A stretch of DNA of 64,000 nucleotides from Methanolobus vulcani (GCF_006546655.1 NZ_VIAQ01000011.1:1-64000), one strand, 5' to 3'; numbered from the stretch's first letter, positions 46,814 to 55,756 are shown. A program made the numbers and translations. Notes: generated from the letters alone by a model not told the origin.

Positions 46814-47185
46814 ATGTGCGGAGATGGAAGCGGTAAAGGATGTGGACATAGAGAGATTATTGATGATATGACCGATAAGTTGGGATTCACACCACAGATA
46901 TTAGAAACACTCGGGGAACTTGAACCTGAATTTGTACACAAATACAATATGTGTAACCACCGGCTGCTCAAAGATGGAGCACTTTCGGCAAAAACAAAGA
47001 TACTCATAGCACTTGCTGTTGTTGCGTCCAAACAGTGTGAAGCCTGTGTAATATCACAGATGAAGAGCGCACTGAAGAACGGGGCAACAAAGGAAGAGAT
47101 AATGGAAGTAATGGATGTAATATTCATCACATCCGGAGCTCCTGCGGTTGCTGCATGCAGAGATGCATTAAAGCAACTTAAGTAA
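46814..47185 (+). CDS. Carboxymuconolactone decarboxylase/AhpD-like protein
   Basis: 123 residues. All-helical CMD fold with the redox CxxC in [21 protein letters not shown] and the typical [11 protein letters not shown] before it. AhpD-like members pass electrons to peroxidases or disulfides. N-terminal Cys and a [11 protein letters not shown] stretch are unusual additions and may bind metal. The ATG at 46814 follows GGGAGGAGA; 15 upstream in-frame codons are discarded. Ends on a strong terminator. Confidence 0.82.
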   Translation: MCGDGSGKGCGHREIIDDMTDKLGFTPQILETLGELEPEFVHKYNMCNHRLLKDGALSAKTKILIALAVVASKQCEACVISQMKSALKNGATKEEIMEVMDVIFITSGAPAVAACRDALKQLK

Positions 47186-47195
47186 TCAGGAAAAT

Positions 47196-47215
47196 AAGGG
47201 ATTTTATCCCTTTTT
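47196..47215 (+). terminator. Terminator between the CMD gene and the cytochrome operon
   Basis: AAGGGAT (47196-47202), loop TTT, ATCCCTT (47206-47212) and a T-run. It separates the DUF2180/CMD transcription unit from the cytochrome operon, which then needs its own promoter (TATA-like TTATATG about 47260). Confidence 0.65.
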
Positions 47216-47293
47216 ACATTAATTTTGCTTTGCATTGTTCCAGATAGACGGTGTTTAAGCATTATATGTAAGCAATCATTTGGAGGAGAGGAC

Positions 47294-48715
47294 ATGAGGG
47301 GGATAGTTGTTAAGCTAGGTCTGGTTTTGGTAGCATTACTCATACTGCTCAGTTCAGGAACTGTGGTAACTGCAACACCGCCAACGCAGGCTGGAGAATA
47401 TAGTTCGGATGATTTTGCCTATGAGAGCAAATGCAGGCAATGCCATGCAATAATTTACGCTGATTGGGAAGGAACAATGCACTTTAATGCATACCTGGAC
47501 CCGTTCTACCTTGAAGAAGTCGATGCCGCAAGCGAAGACACAGATGGTGCATTGGATGAATTCTGTTCACGCTGTCACACACCCATAGGAGTTGTCAGTG
47601 GTGAAATACCACCTATTGATGGTTCTGAAATGTCCGATATTGCCAAACTTGGAGTCCAATGTGATTTCTGTCACGTAGTATCCGAAAGTAATGGTACAGG
47701 AAATGCACCGTTCACAGTGACCCCGGGAGATACAAAATGGGGACCATTAGATGATGCAAGAGGAAACTACCACGAGTCCGAATACCTGGAGCTTTTTACT
47801 CAGTCAGAATACTGTGGAATGTGTCACCAGGTAGTCAACCCTGTTAACGGGCTTGTTATTGACGATACATATTCTACCTGGAAAGATAGCCAGTATGCTG
47901 AAGATGATGTTGTATGCCAGGACTGTCACATGACAGAAGGCATAACCGATTTTGAGGCAAATCCAGGACGTGCAGCATCAGGTGCTCCAAAAAGAGATCA
48001 TATTTCATCACATGATATTGTGGGTGCCAATACTCTGATACCACCAATGTTTGGTGCTGAAAGCGTAGCTGAAATGGCGATTGAAAGACTGCAAAAAGCC
48101 ACGACAATGGAATTGTCAGCACCGGAAACCGCATCCATAGGAGATGAAGTCACAATTGATGTATCCATCACAAACTCTGGAGCCGGACATAATATCCCTA
48201 CAGGAGTTTCCGAAATAAGGGAAATGTGGCTGGAACTTACAGTCACTGATGCTAACGGGGACATAATATACAATGCCGGAAGCCTTGATGCTAATGGAAA
48301 TATCATCGATGCAAAGATGTTGTATAATAATGTGCTGGCAGATAGTGAAGGTGAGGAAACAAAGAGTTTCTGGCTTGCTGAAAGTGTCCTTGAGGACAAC
48401 AGGATTGCTCCAAAGGAAACTGCAACAGAGCAACACTCGTTTGTCATGCCTGAAAATGCAGCATATCCTCTGACAGTGCAAAGTACACTGAAATACAGAT
48501 CAGCTCCGCAGGACATGATTGAAAGTCTTCTTGGGGATGAGATAGAGGTACCGGTTGTTGACATGAACGAAATATCTGCGATCATTTACGACCCGTCAAC
48601 GCCTGCTGATGAAAGAACCCAACCTGAATCAGACAGTACAAGCACACCAGGATTTGGTGCATTTGCTGCTGCAATGGTTCTTGGAATTACGATGTACATC
48701 TTAAAAAGAAAATAA
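47294..48715 (+). CDS. Pentaheme c-type cytochrome with PGF-CTERM anchor
   Basis: 473 residues. Signal peptide (about 1-28), five CxxCH heme sites at residues 47 (CRQCH), 91 (CSRCH), 123 (CDFCH), 174 (CGMCH) and 208 (CQDCH), then a beta-sandwich-like domain (about 255-440), and a PGF-CTERM tail: low-complexity Thr/Ser linker, TPGFGAF, hydrophobic segment, end KRK. So the protein is exported and probably lipid-anchored at the cell surface. GGAGGAGAGG precedes the ATG. First gene of the electron-transfer operon. Confidence 0.9.
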   Translation: MRGIVVKLGLVLVALLILLSSGTVVTATPPTQAGEYSSDDFAYESKCRQCHAIIYADWEGTMHFNAYLDPFYLEEVDAASEDTDGALDEFCSRCHTPIGVVSGEIPPIDGSEMSDIAKLGVQCDFCHVVSESNGTGNAPFTVTPGDTKWGPLDDARGNYHESEYLELFTQSEYCGMCHQVVNPVNGLVIDDTYSTWKDSQYAEDDVVCQDCHMTEGITDFEANPGRAASGAPKRDHISSHDIVGANTLIPPMFGAESVAEMAIERLQKATTMELSAPETASIGDEVTIDVSITNSGAGHNIPTGVSEIREMWLELTVTDANGDIIYNAGSLDANGNIIDAKMLYNNVLADSEGEETKSFWLAESVLEDNRIAPKETATEQHSFVMPENAAYPLTVQSTLKYRSAPQDMIESLLGDEIEVPVVDMNEISAIIYDPSTPADERTQPESDSTSTPGFGAFAAAMVLGITMYILKRK

Positions 48716-48730
48716 CGGAGGAAAACAAAA

Positions 48731-48922
48731 ATGCCACCAGAAGTAGATTTAAACAAATGTGAAGGAATCGGCGCATGTGCAGAATCATGCCCAACAGACG
48801 TAATTGAGATACAGGAAGACGCAAACGGAGATTTAAAATCCGTTATCGCACGTCCTGACGACTGTGTGGAATGCGGTAATTGTGTTGATGCCTGCCCACA
48901 GGAAGCAATTACACTGGAATAA
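48731..48922 (+). CDS. Ferredoxin, one cluster with an altered ligand
   Basis: 63 residues. The C-terminal cluster is complete (CVECGNCVDACP). The N-terminal set reads C10, Ile13, C16, C20-Pro, so the second Cys of the usual CxxCxxCxxxCP is missing and that site may hold a [3Fe-4S] cluster. Begins 16 bp after the cytochrome gene, and 20 bp before the flavoprotein gene, so it is the likely small electron carrier of the operon. Confidence 0.85.
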   Translation: MPPEVDLNKCEGIGACAESCPTDVIEIQEDANGDLKSVIARPDDCVECGNCVDACPQEAITLE

Positions 48923-48941
48923 ACAACAACGGAGTGCCACC

Positions 48942-49571
48942 ATGTCCGACGACCGAAGTATTCGCCTGCTGGGCATCTCTGGAAGCCCCAGGAAGAAATC
49001 CACGGATTACATTGTAAATGAAGCCCTCAGATTCGCGCAGGAAAAATACGGCGCTGAAATAGAATATTTCTCTGCCCGCGGCAAAGAGATGAAATTCTGC
49101 ATCCACTGTGACTTCTGTGTACGCAAGAAAGAAGGCTGTATTCACAAAGATGACCTTGTGGAACTCTACGATAAAATGCTCTGGGCAGACGCATGGATTA
49201 TTGGCACTCCTGTATACCAGGGTACATTAAGTGCCCAGACTAAAACTATAATGGACAGGTGCCGCGCAGTCGTTGCACGCAATCCAAAGTCCTTTATGAA
49301 TAAGGTTGGTGCCGCCGCCGCTGTCGGAGGAGACAGGATCGGAGGACAGGAACCAGCCATACAGAATATTCTTAATTTTTACGTTATCAGTGAAATGATA
49401 CCTGTTGCAGGTGGATCATTCGGATCAAACCTTGGGGGTACTTTCTGGTCACAGGACAGAGGTGCCGAAGGTGCTGCAGAAGATTCGGAAGGTATCAGAA
49501 GTCTGCACAGAACCATGAACAAACTCATGAAAACTGCCATCGCAACAAAAGACCTGCGTAAGGAGGAGTAA
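48942..49571 (+). CDS. Iron-sulfur flavoprotein (Isf family)
   Basis: 209 residues. Flavodoxin-like NADPH:FMN-reductase fold (LGISGSPRKKSTDYIV, FMN-site TPVYQGTLSAQTK) with a compact cluster motif C53-x2-C-x2-C-x6-C (CIHCDFCVRKKEGC), the hallmark of Isf, which accepts electrons from ferredoxin in Methanosarcina. AGTGCCACC precedes the ATG at 48942. Its stop overlaps the ribosome-binding site of the next gene. Confidence 0.9.
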   Translation: MSDDRSIRLLGISGSPRKKSTDYIVNEALRFAQEKYGAEIEYFSARGKEMKFCIHCDFCVRKKEGCIHKDDLVELYDKMLWADAWIIGTPVYQGTLSAQTKTIMDRCRAVVARNPKSFMNKVGAAAAVGGDRIGGQEPAIQNILNFYVISEMIPVAGGSFGSNLGGTFWSQDRGAEGAAEDSEGIRSLHRTMNKLMKTAIATKDLRKEE

Positions 49572-49573
49572 GT

Positions 49574-50272
49574 CTGGAATTTGAAGAACCTGTTACTGAG
49601 ATTATAAAACGGACGTACAACGTAAAGAGTTTCAGGTTCAATAGGCCGGATGATTTTGATTACAAAGCAGGACAATATGTGACAATCACATTAAAAGACG
49701 GAGAGAAAAAGATGGGTAAACCCTTTACGCTCTCCAGCAGCCCCACTGAAAAAGATCATATTGAATTTACAAAAAAACTCACAGGACATGAGTTCTCAAA
49801 CATGCTCGATTCCATGGTTCCCGGAGACAAAGCAACTATAAAAGGTCCATTTGGAAAACTGACATTAGAGGGTGAACGTGATAAAATAGCACTTCTCAGT
49901 GGTGGCATTGGCATCACACCAATGATAAGTATCTGTAAATATTGCACTGATATGAAACTCGATACGGATATCATGCTGATATGTAGTAACAGAACCGAAG
50001 AGGACATGATATTCACAAAAGAACTTGAGGAAATGCAAATACAAAATCCTAATCTCAAGGTATTCAACACACTCACCAGAGCCTCTGAAAACTGGACAGG
50101 GTGCAGGGAGCGCATCTGTGAAAACCTTATTCTCAGGGAATTACCTGATTATTATGAAAGAACATTCTACGTATGCGGACCGCCGGCCATGGTTGACGCA
50201 ATGGCGGAACTGCTTCAAACGATGAAAATACCTGACAGTGAGATTAACAAGGAATCACTGATAGGATATTAA
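49574..50272 (+). CDS. Ferredoxin reductase-like FAD/NAD(P) flavoprotein, CTG start
   Basis: 232 residues from a CTG at 49574. FAD-binding barrel with the GKPFTLSSSP motif, then NAD(P)-binding domain with SGGIGITPMIS and FYVCGPPAM near the end. No [2Fe-2S] domain. Only near-cognate starts are available: the frame has a TAA at 49559-49561 and its first GTG is at 49679, inside the FAD domain after GQY. GGAGG lies 7 nt before the CTG. Stop of isf overlaps this start region. Confidence 0.82.
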   Translation: MEFEEPVTEIIKRTYNVKSFRFNRPDDFDYKAGQYVTITLKDGEKKMGKPFTLSSSPTEKDHIEFTKKLTGHEFSNMLDSMVPGDKATIKGPFGKLTLEGERDKIALLSGGIGITPMISICKYCTDMKLDTDIMLICSNRTEEDMIFTKELEEMQIQNPNLKVFNTLTRASENWTGCRERICENLILRELPDYYERTFYVCGPPAMVDAMAELLQTMKIPDSEINKESLIGY

Positions 50273-50295
50273 AACAATAACAGAAGGCATAGATC

Positions 50296-50841
50296 ATGAA
50301 AAGGATAGCATGGGGAATTACCGGATCAGGAGACCTGATCAAAGAAACGTATGAAACAATGGTGGATATCAAAAACAAGACAGATCTGCAGATAATGGTT
50401 TTCCTTTCAAAGGAAGGAGAGACCGTTATGAAATGGTACCACATGTGGAACGATATCCAGAAGGATTTCCCTAATTTCAAAACAGAAGGCGGACCAAATT
50501 CACCATTTATCGCAGGTCCTCTTCAGGTTGGATACTATGATGCACTAATCATTGCTCCGATGACATCTAACAGTGTTGCAAAAATCGTATGTGGAATTGG
50601 AGATACCCTTGTCACAAATGTCGTATCACAGACTGCAAAAGGTAGCACACCAATATATGTACTGCCAGTTGACAGAGAGATGGGAACTGTCAAAACAGTA
50701 TCTCCTGAAGGACGCGTAATGGAACTGAAGATGCGTGAAGTAGACGTTTCCAATGCAAAGAAACTCGCCCAGATGGAAAATATTACAGTTATTAATAGTC
50801 CTGATGAACTTTATGATATACTTGGCGTTGGCAAGGATTAA
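50296..50841 (+). CDS. Archaeoflavoprotein AfpA-like
   Basis: 181 residues. MKRIAWGITGSGDLIKET and the FMN-binding core IIAPMTSNSVAKIVCGIGDTLVTN match the AfpA-type archaeal flavoproteins of the DFP/flavoprotein superfamily, known next to Isf-type genes. Probably another FMN carrier in the same electron chain. GAGG-poor but spaced ribosome-binding site. Last gene of the operon before the DUF429 gene on the other strand. Confidence 0.8.
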   Translation: MKRIAWGITGSGDLIKETYETMVDIKNKTDLQIMVFLSKEGETVMKWYHMWNDIQKDFPNFKTEGGPNSPFIAGPLQVGYYDALIIAPMTSNSVAKIVCGIGDTLVTNVVSQTAKGSTPIYVLPVDREMGTVKTVSPEGRVMELKMREVDVSNAKKLAQMENITVINSPDELYDILGVGKD

Positions 50842-50901
50842 TAACCATAATTCATAAACAAACGACGAATCTGACACATGGTGATTTCAGTGCAGCATGT
50901 T

Positions 50902-51735
50902 TCAGAAAAAAGTGTAGCCTTCTATCGCGTAATTTTCCGGTGAAGTGTCTGGTATCTCACTCAGTCGGGAAAGCGATATGAAAGTGGAATACGTTGCAAT
51001 GATGCTGTCAAGGGCATCACCTTCAGTGTCAGCAACGATCAGTTTCTGTAATGAGGAAGAGATCACAAGGCCCTTGTTCATAAAATATTCAAGTATTCTA
51101 CGACGGGCATTGCGTCTGTCGTCGGTCTTACCTTTATATTGAATATACATATCCTCTTTTTTCAGCCTGCAAGCAGGGCATATCTCTATGAGCCACGGTT
51201 TCCCGTCCTTTGCTTCCTGCATTGGAAGGACACATACAAGACCATCATTCACAAGAGGAGATATTACGTCCCTTATTCCAAAATAGGTCTGCCGATAAAG
51301 CCTGAGATTATATACTGAAAAGGGAACTTTTGCTTTGATCTCAGATGTACGTTTCAGTTCTTTCCCACCGGCCCTGTCACGACAGGATTCACGGAACTGC
51401 TCAGCAGAAGGATACTTTGAAGAGAATGATTCAATAAAGCTCTCCCAGTCATATTCCATTAGATGTTCTGGCAGGGAAAAAGAAAGATCTATTCCAAAAA
51501 CAGCATCATTTTCCCGTACGATCAATGATCTAAGTGCTGAAAAGCATTCATCTCTTCCTGAACGGGAACTGGAACCAGAACCCATTTGGTCTGCCAGCCT
51601 GTAACAATCCTCTATATGCAGAGTACTGCCAACCGATCTGCCGCTGCTCACCCATATTTTTTTACAGGAATCTTTTGCACCACTGAAATCAACACCAAAT
51701 ATACGGCGTTTTTTTCCAGTGGCAGCAAAGTCCAT
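50902..51735 (-). CDS. DUF429 family protein (RNase H-like fold)
   Basis: 277 residues. IFGVDFSGAKDSCKKIWV holds the first catalytic-type Asp of DUF429, and DTEGDALDSIIATYST the last acidic motif. Members are predicted nucleases of unknown biological role. Converges on the AfpA gene. Confidence 0.72.
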   Translation of the reverse strand: MDFAATGKKRRIFGVDFSGAKDSCKKIWVSSGRSVGSTLHIEDCYRLADQMGSGSSSRSGRDECFSALRSLIVRENDAVFGIDLSFSLPEHLMEYDWESFIESFSSKYPSAEQFRESCRDRAGGKELKRTSEIKAKVPFSVYNLRLYRQTYFGIRDVISPLVNDGLVCVLPMQEAKDGKPWLIEICPACRLKKEDMYIQYKGKTDDRRNARRRILEYFMNKGLVISSSLQKLIVADTEGDALDSIIATYSTFISLSRLSEIPDTSPENYAIEGYTFF

Positions 51736-51750
51736 AGATTTATACCTTAA

Positions 51751-52854
51751 TCAGTTGTCGCGCTCACCTTTGATGAAAGCATCTGTCATCGCATGAGCTT
51801 CATCATCTGTGAACTGCTTTGGTGGATGTTTCATGAAATATGATGATGGCGAGTAAAGAATTCCACCAATGCCCCTGTCAAGCGCAAGTTTGCAGCACCT
51901 GACCGCATCAATGACAACTCCGGCAGAGTTAGGAGAATCTTCAACTGAAAGGCGAAGCTCGATATTCATTGGAACATCACCGAATAGTTTACCTTCCATC
52001 CTCAGGAAGCATAACTTGTTATCGTTCTGCCATGGAACATAGTCGCTTGGACCTACATGGATATTATCATCATCCATTCTTTGGCCAACAACTGACTGCA
52101 CAGCCTCGGTCTTGGATTCCTTCTTGGAAGCAAGTCTGTCCCTGTTAAGCATATTCAGAAAGTCAGTGTTTCCACCGGTGTTGAGCTGGTAAGTTCTTTC
52201 CAGTTTCACACCACGTTTGCGGAAAAGATCTGCAAGAGTCCTGTGAGTGATTGTTGCACCTAGCTGGGCCTTTATGTCATCACCAATGATAGGGATTCCC
52301 TTTTCCTCGAATTTTGCAGCCCACTCCGGATTACTTACGATGAAAACAGGCATGTTATTTATGAATGCAACTCCTGCTTCAAGTGCGCATTCTGCATAGA
52401 AGCGAGTTGCTTCCTCAGAACCAACTGGCATATAGTTCAGCAAAATTTCTGCGCCGGAATCCTGTAATTCCTTTACTACCTGCTCTTTTGTTAATTCTGC
52501 TTCCTCAGAAGAAATGAAACGCCTGTTATCTTTATAGTTGACCATATGCTCTGACACGCCGTCAAGAATACAGCCCATTTTTACAATGGTACCCGTAGGT
52601 GGAACTTCCGGACAGAAAACCGCTGTACAGTTAGGTGGTGCAAAAATTGCTTCTGAGACATCTTTGCCAACTTTCCTCTCGTCTATATCAAAAGCAGCTA
52701 CCACTTCGAGATCTGAAGGCTTATATCCGCCTATATCCCAGTGCATTAACCCTGTTGCATCTTCCTCATTCTTGTTTTTGTAGTATTCAATACCCTGAAT
52801 AAGGGAACTTGCACAATTACCAATACCAGCAATTGCGATTTTTATTTTGTCCAT
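51751..52854 (-). CDS. ino1: Inositol-3-phosphate synthase
   Basis: 367 residues. NAD-dependent cyclisation of glucose-6-phosphate to inositol phosphate, used for archaeal phospholipids and possibly compatible solutes. IAIAGIGNCASSLIQGIEYY is the NAD site, AFDIDERKVGKD, LNYMPVGSEEAT, GDDIKAQLGATITHR and TGGNTDFLNM are family blocks. Full length. Confidence 0.93.
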   Translation of the reverse strand: MDKIKIAIAGIGNCASSLIQGIEYYKNKNEEDATGLMHWDIGGYKPSDLEVVAAFDIDERKVGKDVSEAIFAPPNCTAVFCPEVPPTGTIVKMGCILDGVSEHMVNYKDNRRFISSEEAELTKEQVVKELQDSGAEILLNYMPVGSEEATRFYAECALEAGVAFINNMPVFIVSNPEWAAKFEEKGIPIIGDDIKAQLGATITHRTLADLFRKRGVKLERTYQLNTGGNTDFLNMLNRDRLASKKESKTEAVQSVVGQRMDDDNIHVGPSDYVPWQNDNKLCFLRMEGKLFGDVPMNIELRLSVEDSPNSAGVVIDAVRCCKLALDRGIGGILYSPSSYFMKHPPKQFTDDEAHAMTDAFIKGERDN

Positions 52855-53128
52855 TCATCTACCTCTATGAAAGTGATTTTGTTGAAAAGAACTAACAGAT
52901 GAAATATAACCAAATTAATGTATTAATACAAATAAAAAGTTTTCTAGACATTGGATAGTCGCCTATATCATAGGAATATAATTTTAACTCAGTCATTGAC
53001 GGCAACCAAGCTCGAAAGATATATTAAGTCAGAATTAGATAATATTTGTACAGTGGGTCTTATTTTTGTTCAGATAGATAACGACAAATTGTATTTTGAC
53101 AATATAAGTTCCTAAAGGGGAATCTAAA

Positions 53129-53617
53129 ATGAAAGACATACTACATGAGATTGCAGAGGAGCTTGACCATCTTAAGTCACTTGACGAGGCAATTGGTCTT
53201 GCTATCGAACTTGAAGAAGAGGGAATGGCGTATTACAGTGAAAAAGCATCTGTTATGAAGAATGAGACTGCAAGCAAATTGTACATATTCCTTGCAGATG
53301 AAGAAAAAAAGCATGCGGGATATCTCCAGCAGTACAGGGAAAGCAAGAATATACCAGAGGTAGAATTTACATATCCTAAGTTTGAAGCATCTTTCAGTGA
53401 AGAATTCTCTGATGAAAAACTGGAAGAAATTGGAATACTTCTTGCAGCCCTGCGGTTTGAACACAAGAGCGAATATTTCTACATGGAACTTGCCAAAAGG
53501 GCAGAAAATGAAGAACAAAAAGTATTCTTTGAAAAGGTTGCAGCTGCCGAGAGAGGACACTACAGGATAATTGATGAACTGCTCGGTGAGGCAACCCAGT
53601 TCAGGATGCAGACGTAA
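53129..53617 (+). CDS. Ferritin-like/rubrerythrin-type diiron protein
   Basis: 162 residues, four-helix bundle with diiron ligands in LEEEGMAYYSEKA, EEKKHAGYL (ExxH), HKSEYFYMELA and AAERGHYRIID. No C-terminal rubredoxin domain. Such proteins reduce peroxide or scavenge iron. GGGGAATC precedes the ATG. 17 bp ahead of fprA, so likely joint oxygen and peroxide defence. Confidence 0.88.
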   Translation: MKDILHEIAEELDHLKSLDEAIGLAIELEEEGMAYYSEKASVMKNETASKLYIFLADEEKKHAGYLQQYRESKNIPEVEFTYPKFEASFSEEFSDEKLEEIGILLAALRFEHKSEYFYMELAKRAENEEQKVFFEKVAAAERGHYRIIDELLGEATQFRMQT

Positions 53618-53634
53618 AAAATAGAGGCAGGATA

Positions 53635-54846
53635 ATGGACGATTACAAACCACTTGAAATTACAAAAGGAATCTACTGGGTAGGCGTGGTTGACTGGAAT
53701 CTGCGCGACTTCCACGGATATGAGACACCAAAGGGTGGAAGTTACAATTCATATCTGGTGGTTGATGAGAAAATTGCACTCATTGACACGGTTAAAGCAC
53801 CGTTTGCCGGAGAGATGATCAAGCGCATCAGTCAGATAATCGATCCTTCAAAGATAGATTATATCATATCCAACCACGTTGAAATGGACCATTCAAGTTC
53901 TATTTCCGCAGTACTGGAAGTTGCACCAGATGCAAAGGTGTTTTCATCATCAAAAGGACAGACAGGTCTTTCTGAATATTACAGGGAAGAAGGTTTTGAT
54001 AACTGGGACCTGAATGTTGTTAAAACAGGTGATGAATTAAGCCTTGGTGAAAGGACACTGATGTTCATTGAGGCAACAATGCTTCACTGGCCTGACAGCA
54101 TGCAGACTTATCTGAAAGAAGATAAACTCCTTTTCTCAAATGACGCATTCGGGCAACATATTGCAACATCCAAACGCTTTGATGACGAAGTTGATGATGT
54201 AATGGAAGATGCGGGTATTTACTACGCTAACATCCTGCTACCCTTTGGCGGACAGGTCCTCAAATACATTGATCGTCTTAATGAACTTGGTGTTGAACCG
54301 GAGATGATAGCTCCTGCACATGGAATTATCTGGCGCAGTGGAGTTAAGGAAATATCTGACCAGTATGGAAAATGGGCACGTGGCGAAACTGTTCCAAAAG
54401 TGCTTGTGATCTATGATACCATGTGGGGAAGCACTGAGAAAATGGCAATGGAAATTGTTGAAGGTGCAAGGTCCGCAGGTGTTGAAGTCCGTCTAAGGCA
54501 CCTGAGAAAGAACGATTGGAGCATGACTATGAAAGAACTCATGGACGCTCCCGTTGTTGCCATAGGTTCCCCAACAATGAATAATGGAATGTTCTTTACC
54601 ACTGCCGGATTCCTGACATACCTTAAAGGATTGCACCCAAAAGGAAAGAAGTACTTCCTGTTTGGCTCTTACGGATGGGGCGGCGGTGCAGTTAAAGGAA
54701 TGGAAAAGATGATAGAAGATGCAAAGTTTGAGCTTGCTATGGAAAGTATGCAGATTAAGTTCAGACCTTATGAAGAAGACAGGAAAGATTGCAGAGAAAT
54801 CGGATACAGACTTGCCGAAATTGCAAAAGGAAATGCAAACTCTTAA
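53635..54846 (+). CDS. fprA: F420H2 oxidase (A-type flavoprotein)
   Basis: 403 residues. Metallo-lactamase-like diiron domain with ISNHVEMDHSSS (HxExDH), later His in MLHWPDS and APAHGII, followed by a flavodoxin domain from about residue 258 (LVIYDTMWGSTEKMAMEI). Reduces O2 to water with F420H2 in methanogens. GGCAGG precedes the ATG. Middle gene of the oxygen-defence group. Confidence 0.94.
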   Translation: MDDYKPLEITKGIYWVGVVDWNLRDFHGYETPKGGSYNSYLVVDEKIALIDTVKAPFAGEMIKRISQIIDPSKIDYIISNHVEMDHSSSISAVLEVAPDAKVFSSSKGQTGLSEYYREEGFDNWDLNVVKTGDELSLGERTLMFIEATMLHWPDSMQTYLKEDKLLFSNDAFGQHIATSKRFDDEVDDVMEDAGIYYANILLPFGGQVLKYIDRLNELGVEPEMIAPAHGIIWRSGVKEISDQYGKWARGETVPKVLVIYDTMWGSTEKMAMEIVEGARSAGVEVRLRHLRKNDWSMTMKELMDAPVVAIGSPTMNNGMFFTTAGFLTYLKGLHPKGKKYFLFGSYGWGGGAVKGMEKMIEDAKFELAMESMQIKFRPYEEDRKDCREIGYRLAEIAKGNANS

Positions 54847-54890
54847 ATTAATGAAAATGAATGTTTATTCGAACATATGAGAGTGTTACT

Positions 54891-55166
54891 ATGAGATTCG
54901 AAAATGATCTAGAAGCAGAATTTTATGAAAGGTCTAAGAAAAACGCAGAAACAACCGGATACAAACTCAACACTGACTGGGATGTTATTACAACTGCCGT
55001 AAAAGGTATTTGCAATAACAAGAAGGAGTTTGGAGAATGGTACTGCTTCTGCCAGAAGAGAACCGGAGACAAGGAACAGGATAAGAAGATTATCTGCCCA
55101 TGTGCTGCAAGATCAAGGGATGTTGAAACCCGTGGTTCATGCAAGTGCGGACTTTACATCAAATAA
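54891..55166 (+). CDS. Ferredoxin:thioredoxin reductase catalytic subunit
   Basis: 91 residues. The six-Cys pattern is visible: IC at 41, YCFC, IICPCAARS and GSCKCG, for the Fe-S cluster and redox disulfide of FTR beta. Reduces thioredoxin from ferredoxin. The ATG at 54891 is chosen because the first ten codons of the longer frame are unlike the family. Close behind fprA; together they give a thiol and oxygen defence unit. Followed by a hairpin terminator. Confidence 0.9.
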   Translation: MRFENDLEAEFYERSKKNAETTGYKLNTDWDVITTAVKGICNNKKEFGEWYCFCQKRTGDKEQDKKIICPCAARSRDVETRGSCKCGLYIK

Positions 55167-55187
55167 ATATCTTTTTTTACCAGATGC

Positions 55188-55218
55188 ATGAAGCTGCAAG
55201 CTTCATAACATCTTTTTT
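55188..55218 (+). terminator. Terminator of the FTR gene
   Basis: ATGAAGCT (55188-55195), loop GCA, AGCTTCAT (55199-55206), then a T-run (55213-55218). It lies inside the upstream part of the CBS protein's open frame, so that protein probably begins later. Confidence 0.6.
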
Positions 55219-55240
55219 CAAATTCAAACTCCTGACCCGT

Positions 55241-55756
55241 ATGACAGAAACTGGAAAAGATATACCGGACAAAACGGAAGTTCAGGAAGAGGAAGAAGTT
55301 CCCAGAGATAAAACCAGATTATCTGATATCTGTGCTGATATCATAGTCAGTGAGGTCATGTCAAAAGAAATGACCATGGTAAAGGAAACTGAATCCATCG
55401 AGAATATAATGGAGCTGATGACTAAAACGCCATACCACAGCTATCCCGTAGTGAACCCGAACGGCGAACTGGTTGGTGTCATTGACGAGAACAATATTCT
55501 TGAACTACTTTTTTTTGAAAGAAGCAACCGCCATCATCACACACATCTGATGGCTATCAAAGCCTTGAGTGAAGAGGCATCGACGTTGATGGTGCATCAC
55601 CCCATGATTATAGACCCTGATGCCACTCTATGCGAAGCTGCAGACCTTATGATAAAACATCACATTGACCGACTATGTGTTGTGAAGGACAAAAAGCTTG
55701 AAGGTGTTGTTTCAAAATCAGACCTGATAAGGAAAATATATGAGTTACGGGGATAA
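55241..55756 (+). CDS. CBS domain pair protein
   Basis: 171 residues. Acidic N-terminal stretch, then a CBS pair: VSEVMSKEMTMVKETE with VVNPNGELVGVIDENNI, and LMVHHPMIIDPDATL with CVVKDKKLEGVVSKSDLIRKI. A His-rich loop sits between the two (SNRHHHTHLM). Start uncertain: the terminator hairpin lies before it, and no good ribosome-binding site is visible. It is 6 bp before the antiporter, so it may regulate the antiporter by nucleotide binding. Confidence 0.8.
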   Translation: MTETGKDIPDKTEVQEEEEVPRDKTRLSDICADIIVSEVMSKEMTMVKETESIENIMELMTKTPYHSYPVVNPNGELVGVIDENNILELLFFERSNRHHHTHLMAIKALSEEASTLMVHHPMIIDPDATLCEAADLMIKHHIDRLCVVKDKKLEGVVSKSDLIRKIYELRG

